NCBI GenBank assembly: GCA_023548195.1
Contig: JAJHZJ010000121.1
Span: 868,220-932,219, forward strand
Length of the DNA stretch: 64,000 bases
Reading direction: 5' to 3'
Source of the DNA: Bettongia penicillata ogilbyi
Lineage: Eukaryota; Chordata; Mammalia; Diprotodontia; Potoroidae
Position numbers and translations under genes: made by a program. Of the stretch, positions 33,190 through 42,483 are shown in pieces. Positions within the stretch are counted from its first letter, which is position 1. Each line of letters opens with the position of its first letter. The notes beneath the pieces are model-generated. The model saw only the letters and a list, made by a program, of their open reading frames with translations. It had not been told where the DNA came from and ran no database searches.

Positions 33190-33372
33190 GGAGAGAAAGC
33201 ATGGATTCGGAGTCAGAGGATTCCGGTTTAAGTCTCAGCTCTGCTATTTAACATATGACCTAGAGCAAGTTAATTTCTCAAGGTCTCAGTTTCTCCAAAT
33301 ATAAAAATAATGAGTTGATCTAGATGGTCTGTACAATGCCTTCTAGCTCCACATTCTTCTATCAGAATGTCA
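33190..33372 (+). repeat. MIR-type CORE-SINE
   Basis: 'agcatggattcggagtcaga', 'aaggtctcagtttctccaaa' and 'gatggtctgtacaatgcctt' in sense order. Confidence 0.75.
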
Positions 33373-33475
33373 CAATAAAGGAGCAAAATAACCAAACAAT
33401 CCAAGGCACGATGCCTTTAGTAGACAAATAGGCACTACAAAGTACACATGTAAAGTATACTTGCAAAAACTCTAG

Positions 33476-33790
33476 GAAGCATGGCATAGGAAGAGTACTA
33501 GAGTTGGCATCTACTCAAATACTAGACTTGGATTCACATTCTGCATCTGACACATAAATTAGTATATACAGTTAGTATTACAAATATATACACATAAATA
33601 TATAAAAATTAGTATATAGTTTATATATATATAGTAAACTAGTATATATATGTACATATATATACACACACACACACATACATACATACATACATATAGT
33701 TTGATTTGGGACAAGTCATTTCTCTTAGAATCTCAGTGTACTCCTCTGTAAAATGGAAATAATAATGTATGGAAAATGCTATGTAACTGT
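33476..33790 (+). repeat. MIR-type SINE split by a TA/CA microsatellite
   Basis: The left half ends 'tctgacacataaattag' (33550-33561). The right half resumes 'tttgatttgggacaagtca' (33702-33720) and ends 'cctctgtaaaatggaaata'. Between them lie about 140 bp of TATA/CACA repeats. Confidence 0.75.
33562..33699. repeat. (TA)n/(CA)n/(CATA)n microsatellite
   Basis: Compound alternating tract inside the MIR copy, prone to slippage and cruciform formation. Confidence 0.9.
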
Positions 33791-34114
33791 GACCTCTTAT
33801 TCCTCTGCTTTGGCAAAATTACAGAGCAAGACAGACAACTCTTGGTTATTCAGGAGTTCTCTAGGGGAGTCATTTGTTTCTCCTGAAACTTTACTGCCCA
33901 TCTCATTTAACAGTTTCCCTACTTCAGCAACTCTACTAATGATGGTTAAAGCTGAAAGAGAAGATAATGCAATTCATACCAATCCATTTTGCTACTTGGA
34001 ATTAGTTGCAGTAAAATAGCTAGTGAGGCAAAAAAAATTGTAGCTATTGACTTATATAGTGGGTTTGAATTATCTGTAGATTTATTCCATTTATTTGTGC
34101 TTTTCTGAATCTCT

Positions 34115-34332
34115 AACCTAGTGAAAAGAGCAATGAACTTGGATTCAGATGACCTAGATTTGAATTCCAGCTCTGCCATTTATTAGTTCTATGACCTTAG
34201 AAAATTATTTGGACTCTGAGATCTAGTCTCCCACTCTATAAAACAGGATTATAATACACACAACATCTACTTTCTTCCCAGGGTTATTGTGAGAATTAAA
34301 TGTATTTTCTAAACCTTAAAGCTCTATAATCT
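34115..34332 (+). repeat. MIR-type CORE-SINE
   Basis: 'tagtgaaaagagcaatgaac', 'ttgaattccagctctgccat', 'cagggttattgtgagaatta'. Near full length. Confidence 0.8.
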
Positions 34333-34664
34333 CCCTTCTGGCTGATCAAAAGTTGCTTGTATCATGGTTGTATAAAAATTTGTAGCTGTCAGAGACTCTA
34401 CCTGGCAGCATAATATATTACAGGATCAAGCAAGACGGAAGGAAACAGGTAACATTCATGCCAAGGTGTTAATGGAAAAATAGGAAAGGTCAGGACCAGG
34501 AGCCCAGCTAATCAGGAATAAGCTGTCTAACTAGATGGAGTCCATCAGACAGTCCAAGTCTAGATGGGCAAGTCATCAAGAACAGGAACACTTCCAGGAG
34601 AGGTCTGGTAGGAACTAACAGGAACAGATAGGGTTCAGAATCTGAAAGATTAAAGTTGTCATTG
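34333..34664. other. Unassigned non-coding stretch
   Basis: Balanced composition, no repeat recognised and no supported frame. Confidence 0.35.
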
Positions 34665-34890
34665 TTTGTACTTCATTTTCGAAGAGGACCAATGACTTGG
34701 TAGGTTAAAGAGCTAGCCAAGAGAAGAGCTACCAAGGATAGCTCTGACCCCATGGCAAAGGCAGTTCTTTTGCTGCCTTGTCTTGTACTATGAGGTGTGC
34801 ATGGCACTGAGACCTCAGGGGAGAGCTGTAATAGTACAGTCAGGTCTACAGAGGATGCCTGCTCCTTATTTAGTAACGACAAAGTTGTTA
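34665..34890 (-). repeat. Repeat with RTE-type tail, antisense
   Basis: Begins 'tacttcattttcgaagagga' then 'ccaatgac', the reverse of the RTE tail, followed by a body unlike the other RTE-tailed copies ('aagagctaccaaggatagct'). It may be another RTE-dependent family. Confidence 0.5.
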
Positions 34891-35109
34891 AAATGATTTC
34901 TTATAGTGAAAGTGGTCAAAGACTGACTGTAAGGAGGAAGATGTGGGAAGATCGCTAAAGAGAAATGGCAAAGAAGATAAGTAACAATAATCATTGAATA
35001 AAAAGTATTGATTCCCAAAGTAAGAGCAAGGAAATTGAACCTAATTTAACTAATTTCATGTTTTTCAATCATGACACTAAGGTGTTATAAGTCAATAAGT
35101 CCCAGTGGA

Positions 35110-35402
35110 TAATTACCATCCCAATCTCCTCCATGAAACCTATCTTAAATTACTCTCCTTACAACTCCGCCCAAAGGAAAAAAGTGATTTCTCTTTGACT
35201 TGAAATTATTATAGACCTTTCCTGGACCTCTCTCTTGAACTTAACTAACTTTTCCATGTATTATAATTATTTATGTACATGTCTTTCCACCTATTAGATT
35301 GTAATCATCCTGAGAGTAGGATCTGTGTGGTATGTATCTTTACTGTACACTTAGCACAGTGTCTTTCACACAGTCATGTAATACGCTTCTGTTGAACGAG
35401 TG
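35110..35402 (+). repeat. L2-like 3' end
   Basis: 'ctcctccatgaaacctatct', 'ttagattgtaatcatcctga' and 'cacttagcacagtgtctttc' in order; divergent. Confidence 0.6.
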
Positions 35403-35464
35403 AAAGGATCAGTGAATCCAGTGACACCAGCCTCCTTGTGGCTCACAAACAAGACACTCCATCT

Positions 35465-35808
35465 CTCAGTTCAGGGCATTTTCTCTTGCTTAGCCTCTTA
35501 CCTGGAACACTTACCCTCCTCTTATCTGACTACTCACCTTTCTGGCTTCCTTTAAGTACCAACTTAAATTCCACCTTTGATAAGAAATTATTCCTAACCT
35601 CTCTTAATTCCAGAGTTTTCCCTCTTTTAATTATTTCTTATTCATCCTGTCTCTAGCTTGTTTGTATATATTTATTTGTTATCTCCCCCATTAGAGTGCG
35701 AGTTCCTTGAGGGCAGGGACTCTCTTTTCCTTCTTTTTATATCTTAAATGTTCAGCACAGTGCCTGGCACAGCGTAGGTACTGAATAAAGGTTTACTGAT
35801 TGTATTCT
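35465..35808 (+). repeat. L2 LINE 3' end
   Basis: 'ggcttcctttaagtaccaac', 'gagttccttgagggcaggga', 'cagcacagtgcctggcacag' and 'aggtactgaataaagg'. A well-preserved terminus directly downstream of another L2-like end. Confidence 0.85.
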
Positions 35809-36538
35809 GAAAATGAAAAACCTCCAAGAGGTATTCTATCGCCATGCTAAGTGTCTATAGTAAACTTCTTATCATTTCCATTGAAATTTATTCAGGTTTC
35901 TTCAAGGTCTTTCCTGACCTTTATGCAAATAGAAGGACTATTGATGATGTTCCAGATAATGACCCTAGAGAGAGATGAAAGTAGGATTAAAGATAGAACT
36001 CTCAACAGGGATACTTCTCAATGCCCTTACGTATTTTCCTTTTGATATAAGTCTTCATTAGCCTGACCCTGGATGAGTCAAAAGAGAGAAAATTATCCTT
36101 TTCTTCTGTGAAAACTTACACAGATGTTAAGTACCGTCTTTTCTTGCAAGTCTTCAAATCTTTTCACCTGTAAAATGAAAGGACTGAAGCCCGTCCCTTG
36201 AAGTTCCTTGGCCTATAATTAACTGATTGACCAGCATCCAACTTAAAGGGGAACGAGAAAGATAGATATGACTTCCCCTTTATCAGCTCCTACCAAACTT
36301 CTGCACTCAAAACCATGTTGTTAACTACTAGCCACATGTTCTGGATTTTGGGGAGGACAGAAGGGGAACAGAGAGGCAAAAGCAAGGTGAAGTGAACAAG
36401 GCATCTGAATCTCTCTCCTGACTCTAGCCACACATTGTATTAATGGTCTGCTATTAATCACATTCAGAATAGAAATCACTGACTTCCCCACATAAGCTTG
36501 TGCCTCTTCCAAAATCCATATTTCTATTTAGGGCATCG
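35809..36538. other. Unassigned non-coding interval
   Basis: No recognised repeat. Frames of 63-64 codons on each strand are unsupported. Confidence 0.35.
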
Positions 36539-36751
36539 CCCTCCTTCCGATCACTCCAGCACAGAACCTTGGCATCACTCTTGACTTTATCATCTTTCTC
36601 TCTTCATACCCAATCAATTGACAAGTTTTTTTCCATAATATTTCTCAAGTTTATCCCCTTCCTATTTTTTAAGTAAACAAGTCCTCATTACCTTTTATCT
36701 GGACTTCTGTAATAACTTCCTAATTGGTCTTCCTATTTCACTTTTTTTCTC
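36539..36751 (+). repeat. L2 LINE, left part
   Basis: 'cttggcatcactcttgactt', 'cattaccttttatctggact' and 'cttcctaattggtcttccta' are the L2 ORF2 end. The sequence continues at 36992. Confidence 0.75.
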
Positions 36752-36991
36752 TCTAATTCAGAACTCCTCAAATTTTTTTGGTCTCAAGACCTTTTACACT
36801 CAAAATTAGAGCACCCTCTCTCTCAAAGAGCTTTTGTTTGAGTTTTACTATTGATCATTGTAATCTTAGAAATTAAAATGTCTTATCCCTATTATGAAAA
36901 ATAGTTTTGACCTCACAGAAACCCAGAATGAATCTCTGGAGCCTCCAGGAATATGGAGACCACACTTTGAGAATTTCTTTGTATCTAATCC
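36752..36991. mobile_element. hAT-type MITE with 8-bp target duplication, inside L2
   Basis: Bases 36760-36983 run from 'agaactcctcaaattt' to 'cacactttgagaatttcttt' (imperfect inverted ends). They include 'agagcttttgtttgagtttt' and 'tatgaaaaatagttttgacc', typical of a hAT MITE family also known in other mammals. Flanking octamers 'tctaattc' (36752-36759) and 'tctaatcc' (36984-36991) match at 7 of 8. Confidence 0.8.
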
Positions 36992-37317
36992 ATCTTCCAA
37001 ACAGCTATCAAAATAGTATTCCTAAGACAGACACCTTACCATGCTACTCCTCTGCTCAAAAACCTTCAATGACTCATCATTGTCCCTACTATAAAAAATA
37101 AAGTCCTTAGGCTGAAATGTAATGCCCTCAACAATCTGAGTCCCACCTACTTCTCCAGTCTTATTTCATACTACTCCTTGGTATAAACCATTTTTTCCGC
37201 CTAAAAGGGCTCCTTGAGTGTCCAATTTCTGTTTCTTTTTTGCATTCCCATATACTATTCTTTCTATCTAGAATGCATTTCCTCTTCATATCAACGCAGT
37301 TTTAAATCACTTACACT
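36992..37317 (+). repeat. L2 LINE, right part
   Basis: 'catgctactcctctgctcaa', 'aaccttcaatgactcatca' and 'aatgccctcaacaatctgag' continue the L2 split at 36751. Confidence 0.8.
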
Positions 37318-37324
37318 GTGTGAC

Positions 37325-37930
37325 TAGTGAAGAGGACATAAGAAAGGGGTATTAGTAGAAAGAGTAAGATTTGGATATGTAGAATGAGTAAGAGCAAAGT
37401 GTTGAGGGTGATTAAATCCATGGGAGCTGATGTAATAGAAGTAATAGAATAGAGAGAGAGATAGAAAAGAGAGCCCTTGGGTTACATGCACAGTTTGAAG
37501 GAATGACATGGATGATGATTGACAGGAAGGAGGAAAGATTAAGGATACAAAGAAAAAGCCATATTGCAAAGGGTTTAGAAGATAATGAGAGGAAAAAAAA
37601 GTAGATGCATTGAATGTAGAGGTCCTACTAGCTAGGAACTTAGCTAAGAAAGGGACAAGAAATATAGGAAGATAGCTGGCAGTGATGGTAGGGTGAAGTA
37701 AGAGTTTATTAAGGACAAAGGCGACTTAAGTGTTTGTAATAGCAGAGGAGAAACAAGGAGGTAGGCAGAGACCATACCTGAGAGGACAATCTTCAGAGAA
37801 GATGGAAGGGGATGGAGTGGGGAGGATGTCAAGAAATTGGCCCTGGCAAAGAGGAGAACTTACCATCTCTTTCTCAGAAACTCAAGTAGATAATAAGAGA
37901 TGATATCATAGACAAACAAGATAAAGAGAT
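37325..37930 (-). repeat. L2 LINE ORF2 region, antisense
   Basis: Minus-strand frame 37569-37324 contains 'ISSHGFNHPQHFA'. The plus-strand L2 at 38.4 kb has 'ISSHGFNYPQHFT' at the same place. It extends to about 37930 with an internal deletion of the mid-ORF2 region. Confidence 0.75.
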
Positions 37931-37934
37931 GGGA

Positions 37935-38775
37935 GAAGAATCTCTTCTCAGTGAAGTACAAGGCAGTCTTCTTCTGAGAAGATGGGGAAAGACTGGTGCT
38001 AACGGAAACCTATTACCTCTATTTCCTCTCTTCTCAGTCTTTTCTAAACCCCCTTTGACCTCAGATCATTATCACTCAACTGAAACTACACTCTCCAAAG
38101 TTATCTACAATCTCATAATCATCATTCTAATGGTCCGATCACCCTTCATCCCTCTGCAGCATTTGGCACCGTTAACCCCACTCTCTTTTAGGTGTTCTTT
38201 CTCATTGAGTTTTTGTGACACTGCTTCCTCCTATTTCTCCTTCTTTCTACTTGGATGTTCTTTCTCCATCTCCTTCTGCTAAATTATCATCCATGTCATG
38301 CCTTTGAATGGTGCATGTACCCCAAGGGCTCTTTTTTCTTTTCTTTCTATATTCCATTACTTTGTGACCTCATCAGCTCCCATGGGTTTAATTATCCTCA
38401 ACACTTTACTGTTACCTCAGATACCCAAATCTTGCGATTTCTACCTCTTCAATATCGCTTTCACATGTCCTCTTCAGTCCACTCACACAGCTACCACCCC
38501 AACTCAAATCCTATGATGTTTCATTTGAGCTGTTATAATAGTCTACTAATTGGTGCTTCTGGCTCTCATTTCTCCCTGCTCCTCCACATAGCTGCCCATA
38601 TGATTTTCCCACAGTGCATGTCTGATCGTTTCTTTACTCCTGTAAATCAAATCAAATATAAAGCCTTTGGATTAGCCTTTAAAACTCTTCACAACATGAC
38701 TTCATGCTACCTTCCCATACTGAATTCCCTGCTGTTTTCACATCCTACAAGAATGAAGATGGAGGATGATAGGTT
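37935..38775 (+). repeat. L2 LINE ORF2 C-terminal region
   Basis: 'tcattatcactcaactgaaa', 'ctctgcagcatttggcaccg', 'gtgacctcatcagctcccat', 'taaaactcttcacaacatga'. The 182-codon frame at 38255-38803 is decayed L2 ORF2 and untranslated sequence read in a partly open frame, not a host gene. It faces away from the antisense L2 on its left. Confidence 0.8.
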
Positions 38776-38802
38776 TATTTGCACACTAACTAGGAAGCAT
38801 TA

Positions 38803-39062
38803 AGGGCAAATAGGTGGCATATTGGAGAGAGTGCCAGGTTCCGGGGCCTGAAATCAGAAAGACTCATCTTTCTGAGTTCAAATCTTTTCAGACACTTACT
38901 AACTATGTGACCGTGGGCAAGTCACTTAACTCTGTTGCCTCAGTTTCCTCATCTGTTAAATGAGCTGGAGAAGGAAAAGGCAAACCACTCTGGTACCTTT
39001 GCCAAAAAAACCACAAAACACAAAACACAAATGGGATCATGAAGACTCAGACGTTACTGAAA
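38803..39062 (+). mobile_element. Marsupial SINE
   Basis: Head 'gggcaaataggtggcatatt', 'tatgtgaccgtgggcaagtc', 'gagctggagaaggaaaaggc' and tail 'atgaagactcagacgttact'. An 'aaaacacaaaacacaa' insertion lies in the tail. Confidence 0.87.
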
Positions 39063-39345
39063 AAACAGGAAATATTAGGGGTTTCTAGGGTAGCCCCATG
39101 ATCCCAGCACCACATAATTCCTATGAGGTATTGTTTGTTATTATTGAAGCTAGGGTTTGGAGATGGACCCTGATAATTTGAGACTTGATAGGAATGAAAA
39201 AGATTCTTCTAAAGCTAAGAAAAATAGTTAACTTCAAGATAAGACTGAGAAAAACAATTTTTTAAATGCTAATTTTTTCTTTGGTGCCTGAGTGGGTGAG
39301 TTGGTTCACAGACTCAGATTAAGTGTTAAAACAGCTTTGCCAGGT
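39063..39345. repeat. Local direct repeat, copy 1
   Basis: About 280 bp beginning 'ggtttctagggtagccccat' (39077-). It is repeated at 40758-41040 in the same orientation, with roughly 80% identity by eye. Nature unknown: segmental duplication, or paired ends of an unrecognised element. Confidence 0.7.
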
Positions 39346-39740
39346 TGTGGATCCCAGTGCAGAAGACAGTAACAGAGAACTCCAAATGGTCCTGAAGAGG
39401 CTGAATAATAGGACACCAGTGGATGGCAATAGAGAGCAGCTCAGCAGCCCTGCAGAGACATTGGAGATGATCTGTCTTGAAAACAAAGACATAATGCCTG
39501 AGAGAGAAAGCAGGGTGATGGTATATCCATAGGATGGGTGGCACAATGGCTGACATGTAATTGTCCTGGCTATGTATGCTGTTATGTCTCTGCTTTCCAC
39601 GTGTGCACCCCACGGACACATAGCCTGTGAGCCTACCTCCTTCATGTGTGCTCCCTAGATACACACATCCCCTCTGGATGTATATTTTTGGTAAGACTCC
39701 ATGGGAAAACAGATCAGTCCTTCCTTTTTACCATCCCTTC
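39346..39740. other. Unclassified stretch open in several frames
   Basis: GC-richer than its surroundings. It has a 69-codon plus-strand frame (39323-39532) and two overlapping minus-strand frames of 108 and 112 codons (39645-39319 and 39664-39326). No domain or family recognised. It lies just after the first direct-repeat copy. Confidence 0.35.
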
Positions 39741-39904
39741 ACACTATCCCTGAACTGGTCAATATATTTAGGTTCTTCAGACCTTTCTCTCTGCTTTGAA
39801 GCTAAATTCTTTTATATGTGTTGTCTCCAATTAGAAAGTGAGCTTTTTGAATGTAGAAAAACTCTTTTTTTTGTGGTTTGCATTCCTAAGTCTTAGCAAG
39901 AGAG
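39741..39904 (+). repeat. L2 LINE 3' end (interrupted)
   Basis: 'ttagaaagtgagctttttga' and 'gcattcctaagtcttagca' form the L2 end. It continues as 'catagagtaaacatttaata' at 40084 after a SINE. Confidence 0.6.
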
Positions 39905-40083
39905 GTTGTTCAGTCATTTCAATTTGTCGAACTCTTCATGATCCCATTTGGGGTTTCCTTGGCAGAGCTACTGGAGTGGTTTGCCATTTTTTTCTCATTT
40001 TAGAGATAAGGATCTGAGCCAGATCGAGTTAAGTGACTTGTCCAGGGTCACACAGCTCATGAGTGTCTGAGGCTAGATTTGAA
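39905..40083 (-). mobile_element. Marsupial SINE, antisense, truncated
   Basis: 'gttgttcagtcatttcaatt', 'ctactggagtggtttgccat', 'gtccagggtcacacagctc', 'agtgtctgaggctagatttg'. The head is missing. Confidence 0.82.
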
Positions 40084-40119
40084 CATAGAGTAAACATTTA
40101 ATATTTTTTCATTCCATTC

Positions 40120-40757
40120 ATTAACACATACTCTCAGCATGTGTCTTCTTTCTTTAGTAGTTTAGTAATTTGGAAGTAACTTGCAAGCTTGTCACTTAAT
40201 TTGCTAAGCTATTTGATTAAATTATTCTTGTTTGGAGCTAATGAGTCCTTTGGCCTTTGAAAGTACACACATCAGCAAGGGTTTGTAAACTATAGCTTTG
40301 CCACTGAACCAAAAAGCACCTCAAACCCGTGGTATTTTCTATAACCTAGTTTAGATTGCAATCTTGCAGTGCCTACATGTATGGGTTGTTTTGGTTTTTT
40401 TCCCACTTGACCCTTTTTTGACAAAACAATCCCGGAAACAAAACCAGGAAAAAAAAAACCCAGCTTGTTCTAACATTGTACAATGTTCCTGTTCACTGCA
40501 TTGTGAATGCTAAACTCCATCGGCATACTTGCTGCAGTCTGTAAACCTAGCTGGAAGAGAATTGCATTTGACAAATATGGCCCCTTGACAGTATAACTGA
40601 GGAGCATGTTAGCTCTTAAGGTTATTTGTAATAAAATAAGGATACTTGGCCCTCTTGGGAAACCTGACAGACTCAAAACATTTTCTAAATTGTAAACCCT
40701 TCAAATAAGGGTCTCAGTCTTTTCCTGACAAGGAGTTACCAAAGTAGCTAAAAAACA
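40120..40757. other. Unassigned non-coding stretch
   Basis: Contains a perfect 16-bp palindrome at 40472-40487 (aacattgtacaatgtt). No repeats or exons were recognised. Confidence 0.4.
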
Positions 40758-41040
40758 GTAAACAGCAGGAAGTATTAATGGTTTCTAGGGTAGCCCCATA
40801 ACCCCAGCACCACATGATTTCTCTGGGGTATTGTTTATTATATTATTTAAATTAGGGTTTAGGGATAGATTCTGATCATTTGGGACTTAATAGGAATGAA
40901 AAAGATTTTCCTAAAGCTAAGAAAAGTAGTTAACTTCAAGATAGGACTGAGAAAAACATTTTTTAAAATGTTAACTTTTCCTTAGGTGCCTGGCTGGGTG
41001 TTTCACAGAGTTAGATTATTCATTAAAAGAGTTTTAGCCT
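40758..41040. repeat. Local direct repeat, copy 2
   Basis: Second copy of the 39063-39345 unit: 'ggtttctagggtagccccat' recurs exactly, as do 'taggaatgaaaaagatt' and 'agttaacttcaagata'. Confidence 0.7.
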
Positions 41041-41087
41041 TCCATTCAAAAATATCTCCTTCCACCCAACTCCATTCCATGGTCTAA

Positions 41088-41289
41088 CAAGAATGGGGGA
41101 CCTGTGGCCTCCAGCCATATGTGGCCTACTAGGTCCTTGGGTGCAACCTTTTGATTGAGTCCAAGTTTTAGAGAACAAATCCTTTTATTATAGGGACTTG
41201 TTCTTTGAAGTTTGGATTCAGTCAAAGGGTCACACTTGAGGGCCTAGGGGGCCACACATGGCCTCAAGGCCATAGGTTGCCCACCCTTG
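41088..41289. mobile_element. Fold-back hAT-type MITE (long hairpin)
   Basis: Left arm 'gacctgtggcctccagccat...' (41099-) and right arm ending '...ggccataggttgcccaccc' are reverse complements over about 95 bp each. The centre lies near 'ttttattatag' (about 41190). Ends resemble hAT MITEs common in marsupials. A transcript would fold into one extended hairpin. Confidence 0.75.
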
Positions 41290-41354
41290 GTAACACAATG
41301 CTACATAAATAGTAGGTGCTTCATAAATGTTTGTTGAGTTGAATCATCTCTGAA

Positions 41355-41653
41355 GAGGATGCAAAAGAAGGCTAGGAAATCAATTTATTTAAGGAGAGTT
41401 GATATGGAGAAGAAAGTGACTTAAAATGAAGTTACGACAGAAACCAACATTACGTAGTAAAAACAGTGAGGAAAAACGTTTTATTAGAACTGAAACTTGA
41501 AAAGTGAAACTAAAAGTTAGGAAAATATATTTGTTTTATCTTCTACACTATTTAACAAAAATTAGGTTATAATTGGAAATATGAACTAATTCTTAGAATG
41601 AACAAATGAATGGAGCATAACGCTCTGTAAATAGTGTTTAATAAGTATTTATT
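41355..41653. repeat. Tandem duplication, unit 1
   Basis: 299-bp unit beginning 'gaggatgcaaaagaaggcta'; unit 2 starts at 41654 with the same 20 bases. It contains 'aacagtgaggaaaaacg' and 'aacaaaaattaggttataat'. Confidence 0.85.
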
Positions 41654-41912
41654 GAGGATGCAAAAGAAGGCTAGGAGATCAACTTATTTAAGGATAATTG
41701 ACATAGAGAAGAAAGTGATTTAAAATGAAGCTACTTAGAACAGAAACCAACATTACATGGTAAGCAATGCGGAAAAAAGTTTTATTAGGACTGAATATTG
41801 AAAAAAGGAAACTAAAAGTTAGAAAAATATATTTATCTTTTATCCTACTATTTAACAAAAATTAGGTTATAAATGCAGGTATGTGCTAAATTGAACAAAT
41901 AAATGAATCTTG
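41654..41912. repeat. Tandem duplication, unit 2
   Basis: Repeats unit 1 with roughly 85% identity by eye: 'aaagtgatttaaaatgaagc', 'agaaccaacattacatgg'-type block and 'aacaaaaattaggttataaa'. It ends where similarity stops near 41912. Confidence 0.8.
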
Positions 41913-42104
41913 GGGTTTGGGGCATATTTTTCTGGCAAAATTAGTATAACATTAATGGGGGTCATTGTTGCATAAATATTTGAGAACTCAATCAATTTTT
42001 CCTAGGACTCATTCTTTTGATATTCAGATCCTTTTCCTTTGAAGTATTTGTCAATAATGAGTGGGACAGGAAGGACAAAGATATAAACATGGGTGAAATA
42101 GAAC

Positions 42105-42315
42105 CTAGATCTTAATTTCAGCACCTTCTCTCTGTTAATTATTTCCCATTTATCTGAGTATAGCTTGCTTTACATATATTTGTTTCCATATTATCTCCTC
42201 TATCACACCGTAAGCTCTTCAAGGACCCTAAAGACTATCTTTTGCCTCTTTTTGTATACCCAGCACAGTGCCTGGCACATAATAGGCACCTAAGAAATGT
42301 TGTTGATTGACTGAC
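42105..42315 (+). repeat. L2 LINE 3' end
   Basis: 'accgtaagctcttcaaggac', 'acccagcacagtgcctggca', 'aataggcacctaagaaatgt'. A well-preserved terminus. Confidence 0.85.
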
Positions 42316-42470
42316 AGATCAATAGATAAAATATTTATTAAACACTAATTATATGCCAAGCACTGTGATAAATACTAGGGATGTGAATACCACAGGCAAA
42401 TAAGACTACCCTCAAGAAGTATATATTCTAACAGGGAGGTGGGGGGGAGGACAACACACAGGACCATTTC
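42316..42470 (-). repeat. L2 LINE terminus, antisense
   Basis: 'aaatatttattaaacactaa', 'atatgccaagcactgtgata' and 'aactaggga'-type sequence. It is tail-to-tail with the plus-strand L2 on its left. Confidence 0.7.
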
Positions 42471-42483
42471 TCCTGAAACATTT

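Noticed and set aside
38255..38803. 182-codon open frame, the longest without simple repeat
   Set aside because: Its sequence is L2 ORF2 and 3' region with decayed reading frame; the homologous antisense L2 lies 0.7 kb away.
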